Shown here piece by piece: positions 61,018 through 64,000 of a DNA stretch of 64,000 nt. The stretch lies in contig NZ_JFCA01000023.1 of the NCBI RefSeq assembly GCF_000612585.1, positions 49,087 through 113,086 of the forward strand, in the 5' to 3' direction. Numbering within the stretch: position 1 is the first letter of the stretch; each line of letters begins with the position of its first letter. The notes below the pieces were generated by a model. It was not told where the DNA came from. It made no database searches and saw nothing but the letters and a program-made list of their open reading frames with translations. This DNA comes from Pseudomonas sp. CHM02 (lineage in GTDB: Bacteria; Pseudomonadota; Gammaproteobacteria; Pseudomonadales; Pseudomonadaceae). The translations under genes and the position numbers were made by a program.

Positions 61018-62322
61018 TTGAGGCAATGTGTAGCAAATACCATTGGCGAGTTTGATGCGCTTATAGCGAGCTTCGGGTCGGATGTGTTGTTCCGTGGACA
61101 GACATCCCATTACGGCGAACCCGGCGCACCATCGGTTGGCACATCGTTCGACCGGAAAGGGTGCGTCCCTAGTGAGATGCTCAAATGGTGCCGATACTCC
61201 CAGAATGTCCTTGACACATTCATCGTCAAACACAGAGCTGATTTTGGTTTTCAACAGGCTTTGCTTCAGCACTATGGTTGGCGCTCGTTCTACGTCGACT
61301 GTACATCCAACCCGGGTGTAGCGGCCTGGTTCGCTAGCCACTCATACTCCGAGGCCGTGAATTTGGAGGTTAGCGAGGACTGCGATGAACGCGCTGTGTG
61401 GCTCAGAAAGCGCATGGCCAGCTATGCACCCGCGAAGGGTCAAGGCCATGTCTATATCCTGAGCAAGCAAGCCGCAGCGCAGGTGGGCTTGGTCGATCTG
61501 GCAACACTTTCAGTGGCAGGCTCAAGACCTAGGACGGTTGCACAGTCAGCTTGGCTGCTAGGCCCCCTGCATAATCCGATACCCCAAGATTGTTATCTGG
61601 CGCAGATAACTGTGCCCGTCGAAATACTTCAGGTTTATGCCGCCAGTCGCGGATTAACTGATACGAACACCCTCTTCCCGTCTCCCGCTGAAGATCCGAT
61701 GCTGAAGGCACTGCTGGGCTTGCCGTGGGAAGAGATCAAAACTGCGTCGTCGCTCCCGGGTCTTCCCGCGTTCAAGCGAACTCTGGAACTACCTGAGTAT
61801 CACCCAAGCTTCGTAAAAATAGCGCCTGCGCAGATTGCCTTCTACCGGGGTACCAGGATCCTGGATACGCAGGACTCCATAGATGGCGATTCTCAAGGGG
61901 GAATTTTCGTTGAGATTCCTGACATGGTGCTTTACGGCTCAATCCAGCAAGCAAGGCCCCTTCGCTTCCCAAGTATAGAGAAGCTGGTGGAGGAGAACGG
62001 TACAGTGGCATTCGAGGCACCCGTTCTGATCAAACATGCGAGCTTGGGCCATTTGCCGCTTTATCAAAAAGGGGTCGGTGTCATGCCAAGGGGGCCGGGC
62101 TTGTTTGAGGTATGTGAGCTGACAGTCGAACACCCAGGACTTGAGCTGACAGGCGCGGGCTTTATTAGAGGATGGACATATCGAAAACAGTCGAACGGAG
62201 TCTGGGCACGGGAGGCGAGGTCGTCTGACTGCACTTGTGACAATGCAATCGTTCACGATCAGCACATCAGTGCGTTGCATATCGCGGAAGATTTTTTGGA
62301 TGAGCCGGAAGCTTTCGACTAG
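61018..62322 (+). CDS. FRG-domain protein
   Basis: A 434-residue protein starting at TTG 61018, with a strong GGAGG five bases upstream. The FRG domain shows its namesake VLFRGQTSHYG (26-33) and LLQHYGWRSFYVDCTSNPGV (about 83-105), then AAWFASHS. FRG domains occur in bacterial proteins of unclear activity, often beside defence or toxin genes. The rest is unassigned: GQGHVYILSKQAAAQVGL, APAQIAFYRGTRI, YLAQITVPVEILQVY. No membrane helix. It is divergent from the OLD-like gene, which suggests a shared promoter region and possibly a common function. Confidence 0.83.
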   Translation: MRQCVANTIGEFDALIASFGSDVLFRGQTSHYGEPGAPSVGTSFDRKGCVPSEMLKWCRYSQNVLDTFIVKHRADFGFQQALLQHYGWRSFYVDCTSNPGVAAWFASHSYSEAVNLEVSEDCDERAVWLRKRMASYAPAKGQGHVYILSKQAAAQVGLVDLATLSVAGSRPRTVAQSAWLLGPLHNPIPQDCYLAQITVPVEILQVYAASRGLTDTNTLFPSPAEDPMLKALLGLPWEEIKTASSLPGLPAFKRTLELPEYHPSFVKIAPAQIAFYRGTRILDTQDSIDGDSQGGIFVEIPDMVLYGSIQQARPLRFPSIEKLVEENGTVAFEAPVLIKHASLGHLPLYQKGVGVMPRGPGLFEVCELTVEHPGLELTGAGFIRGWTYRKQSNGVWAREARSSDCTCDNAIVHDQHISALHIAEDFLDEPEAFD

Positions 62323-62328
62323 ACCGGC

Positions 62329-62799
62329 TCAAGGGGATTCTGGAGGATAACGGCCCGCCCTACGACGGGCATCTGTGATCCATGCCTCCAGTTCCTCCTT
62401 TACGGTCATCGCCGGCACTTTAATATTCGAAAGCTCTTGAAGGGTCTTCAGCATTGCCCATGCTTCGAAGTCGTGAAACGGGTTGAGTCCCATAACATTA
62501 CCCAAGGTCTCATCAAGCGGAACTGATGCGGAGACTATCCGGGCAAATTTCCCTACGGCAGTGTTTAGCTCCCAATGTGAAATGAACAAGAGCAAGGCAG
62601 CAAATGCCAAAACATACTTTATGTTCTTCAGACTTGTTAGTGGAGCATGATCGTTTCCCAGCTTGGCGAGGGGTGCGTGGTTGACGCAAATAAATTCAGC
62701 CAAATCTTGTGTCAAACCATAGTGCTCAGCAAGAGCCGTCGGATCAAAGACTGACTTACCCTGAAAATCAGTGGCCATTTTCTCTATCCTGGTACTCAC
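62329..62799 (-). CDS. Hypothetical protein with one membrane helix
   Basis: A 156-residue protein from GTG 62799, overlapping the upstream stop as GTGA; ATG 62778 is an alternative. It has KSVFDPTALAEHYGLTQDL near the N-terminus and a hydrophobic helix IKYVLAFAALLLFISHW at about 60-76. The helical C-terminus (AWAMLKTLQELSNIKVPAM) ends close to the FRG stop on the opposite strand. No family recognised. It is the second gene of a coupled pair with the zinc-ribbon-like protein. Confidence 0.6.
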   Translation of the reverse strand: MSTRIEKMATDFQGKSVFDPTALAEHYGLTQDLAEFICVNHAPLAKLGNDHAPLTSLKNIKYVLAFAALLLFISHWELNTAVGKFARIVSASVPLDETLGNVMGLNPFHDFEAWAMLKTLQELSNIKVPAMTVKEELEAWITDARRRAGRYPPESP

Positions 62800-63488
62800 A
62801 CCGTGCAGGAAGATTTTTTATCAAACATTTCCTTCAAGACAGCTTGATACCTGAGTGTGAGCTCCGTCCTTGCTGCAGCTTTAAAATCGAAGGCTGGGAT
62901 TTTAAAGACATCATCCGTAAGGGCAAAATGCCTGGCCGAGCGGCGCGGAGTCCAGTGGCAGTAGCGCCTCAGTGACTCCAACCAGGCAGGCAGTCCGGGC
63001 TCCAGTGTCACTACGAATTGGGACTGCTGCTTCTGCCGAAAAAACCACTCCCGCATTGCTCGAATATCCCGCTGCTCGAATATATGGAGCGCTATGCCCT
63101 TGCAAACCAGATCGCGAACAGCTCGCGAAACCCCATCCTTGGCAGTCGAGAACAACACCAGATTCTCGGGGATATGCCCTACCGGCACGTTGCCCGTGAA
63201 GTCACAAAAAGGGTGATGCCCTGTTGTCGCACCGCTTTTGCCAAATCGAAAATAAGCTTGGCGAACGACTTGCCCGTCTGCTTTTGACCTGCCGGCCCGA
63301 ACGACTTCAGCACCGCGGCGAAAGCAAGATGGGCATTCGAGATCTGTCGGGATATGGGATTTCCATTCCTCAGGAATAGGCGAAGCTTGGGCCAGACCAA
63401 TCTGAGCACCCTCTTCAGCCAGGCGCGCCAGAAGCTGTTCCACGTCGAGCTCCATTCCACGGGATGATGAAAAAGCGGTGATTGGCAT
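62796..63488 (-). CDS. Hypothetical protein with Cys/His zinc-binding-like motif
   Basis: A 230-residue protein from ATG 63488. LECPSCFRRGAEVVRAGRS contains a C-x2-C pair and TTGHHPFCDFTG a further His/Cys set, a likely zinc site somewhat like the N-terminal zinc region of CoiA-type proteins, although no nuclease motif was found. Later EPGLPAWLESLRRYCHW and ARTELTLRYQAVLKEMF look helical. The stop overlaps the start of the membrane-helix protein. Function unknown. Confidence 0.6.
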   Translation of the reverse strand: MPITAFSSSRGMELDVEQLLARLAEEGAQIGLAQASPIPEEWKSHIPTDLECPSCFRRGAEVVRAGRSKADGQVVRQAYFRFGKSGATTGHHPFCDFTGNVPVGHIPENLVLFSTAKDGVSRAVRDLVCKGIALHIFEQRDIRAMREWFFRQKQQSQFVVTLEPGLPAWLESLRRYCHWTPRRSARHFALTDDVFKIPAFDFKAAARTELTLRYQAVLKEMFDKKSSCTV

Positions 63489-63791
63489 CGTCGTTAGCTC
63501 GAGACTGCATGGGTTGCCCAGCAGCTTAGCCTAGCCTTTCATCTGATCGATAGCCGCGCTATGTATTTTGATTAGGCTTATGGTTAGGCAGGTGACTTTT
63601 CATCAATCCGCGTCCGTGGCACCGTCTGGGAGCGGGGAAGCATTCACTGTGGATGGAAATCTTAAAGGCCTGCCGTACTGGGCTACCTGATCATCAGGGA
63701 TGATGTGTACTGTGCCGGTCACTTACGAAGCCAAACCTGTATATAGGAGCGCGGTGCCGCCACCATCGCATGTCACCTCTGGGGCGATTCT
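63489..63791. other. Noncoding gap before the hydrolase gene
   Basis: About 300 bases without a convincing gene. It must hold the promoter of the minus-strand pair and of the hydrolase. A GGGG element seven bases before ATG 63792 is a possible ribosome site. Confidence 0.4.
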
Positions 63792-63980
63792 ATGAAAGAT
63801 ATTCAAGCCGGCGTATTGAATGTGGCTTACTTGGACATCGGCCCAGCCGACGGCCCCGTAGCCGTCCTCCTCCATGGGTTTCCCTACGATGCCCACGCCT
63901 ACGATGATGTTGCCGAGACACTGGCCGCGGCTGGGTGCCGATGCATCGTTCCCTATTTGCGAGGATACGTAAGCGTCTAG
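63792..63980 (+). pseudogene. Alpha/beta-hydrolase N-terminal fragment
   Basis: The 62-codon frame encodes VAYLDIGPADGPVAVLLHGFPYDAHAYDDV, with the oxyanion HGFP of alpha/beta hydrolases, and AAAGCRCIVPYLRGY. Homologues continue GPTRF after RGY. Here VSV and a TAG stop follow at once. The gene is therefore cut at about 63966, probably by an insertion or deletion whose other side lies beyond the window. Confidence 0.7.
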
Positions 63981-64000
63981 TAAAGGCATCTGGCCCGCTA

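Noticed and set aside
1..64000. CRISPR array
   Set aside because: No regularly spaced direct repeats and no cas genes were seen anywhere in the window.
1..64000. tRNA or rRNA genes
   Set aside because: No cloverleaf with a TTCGA arm and matching acceptor stem and no rRNA-like sequence was recognised by eye. A tRNA scan would settle this.

Overview
The window is a stretch of a Pseudomonas chromosome, most likely from the P. fluorescens complex. Supporting signs are high-GC genes with Pseudomonas codon use, a complete KaiC/CheR/CheB/hybrid-kinase signalling block, an arnCADTEF-ugd operon, a REP doublet of Pseudomonas type, RulAB-type SOS genes and Bcr/CflA and HxlR families of Pseudomonas type. 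A near-perfect chromosomal dif site at 42901-42928 places the window at the replication terminus, and a hand scan for KOPS-like octamers agrees with this, because their polarity flips at dif.

Left part (1-18.5 kb). Two paralogous large toxin-like genes on the minus strand (one cut by the left edge, one complete at 8205-12998 with two candidate papain-like catalytic triads) bracket a plus-strand signalling operon: CHASE3/GAF hybrid kinase, CheR, stand-alone CheB, receiver-kinase and a single receiver. On the other side of the intact toxin lie a TTG-started KaiC-like double ATPase and a GTG-started hybrid kinase. A TPR protein and a bestrophin-type channel follow.

Middle (18.5-42.9 kb), core metabolism and envelope. 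One plus-strand operon (SDR, thiolase, acyl-CoA dehydrogenase, enoyl-CoA hydratase) and a convergent minus-strand pair (3-hydroxyisobutyryl-CoA hydrolase, acyl-CoA dehydrogenase), separated by a REPIN, form a branched-chain acyl-CoA degradation module. An HPP-family membrane protein precedes the tightly overlapped lipid A aminoarabinose operon arnC-A-D-T-E-F-ugd plus a second ArnT-like glycosyltransferase. The aminotransferase arnB is not present. Next come a secreted hypothetical, a tyrosine recombinase, SDR, MFS, HxlR and GNAT genes, and remnants of a LysR regulator and an antitoxin.

Right part (42.9-64 kb), accessory island beginning at dif. Composition is lower in GC, and genes are broken or unfamiliar. 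It holds two heavily frameshifted pseudogenes, a truncated integrase-like gene, an Mrr-nuclease/STAND NTPase, a nitroreductase, several small hypotheticals, a HAD hydrolase, LexA-controlled rulA with a rulB stopped by a nonsense codon, a HEPN-motif protein, an ImmA/IrrE peptidase, a KfrA-like coiled-coil protein divergent from a tyrosine recombinase across a palindromic operator, a second HEPN-motif protein, an OLD-type ATPase/TOPRIM protein divergent from an FRG-domain protein, and a coupled pair with a zinc-ribbon-like member. The window ends in an alpha/beta-hydrolase gene cut short. The best candidates for an undescribed system are the divergent OLD-like/FRG pair (58781-62322), the compact Mrr-STAND protein (46316-48586), and the paralogous large toxins with tandem Cys-His-Asp/Asn domains.
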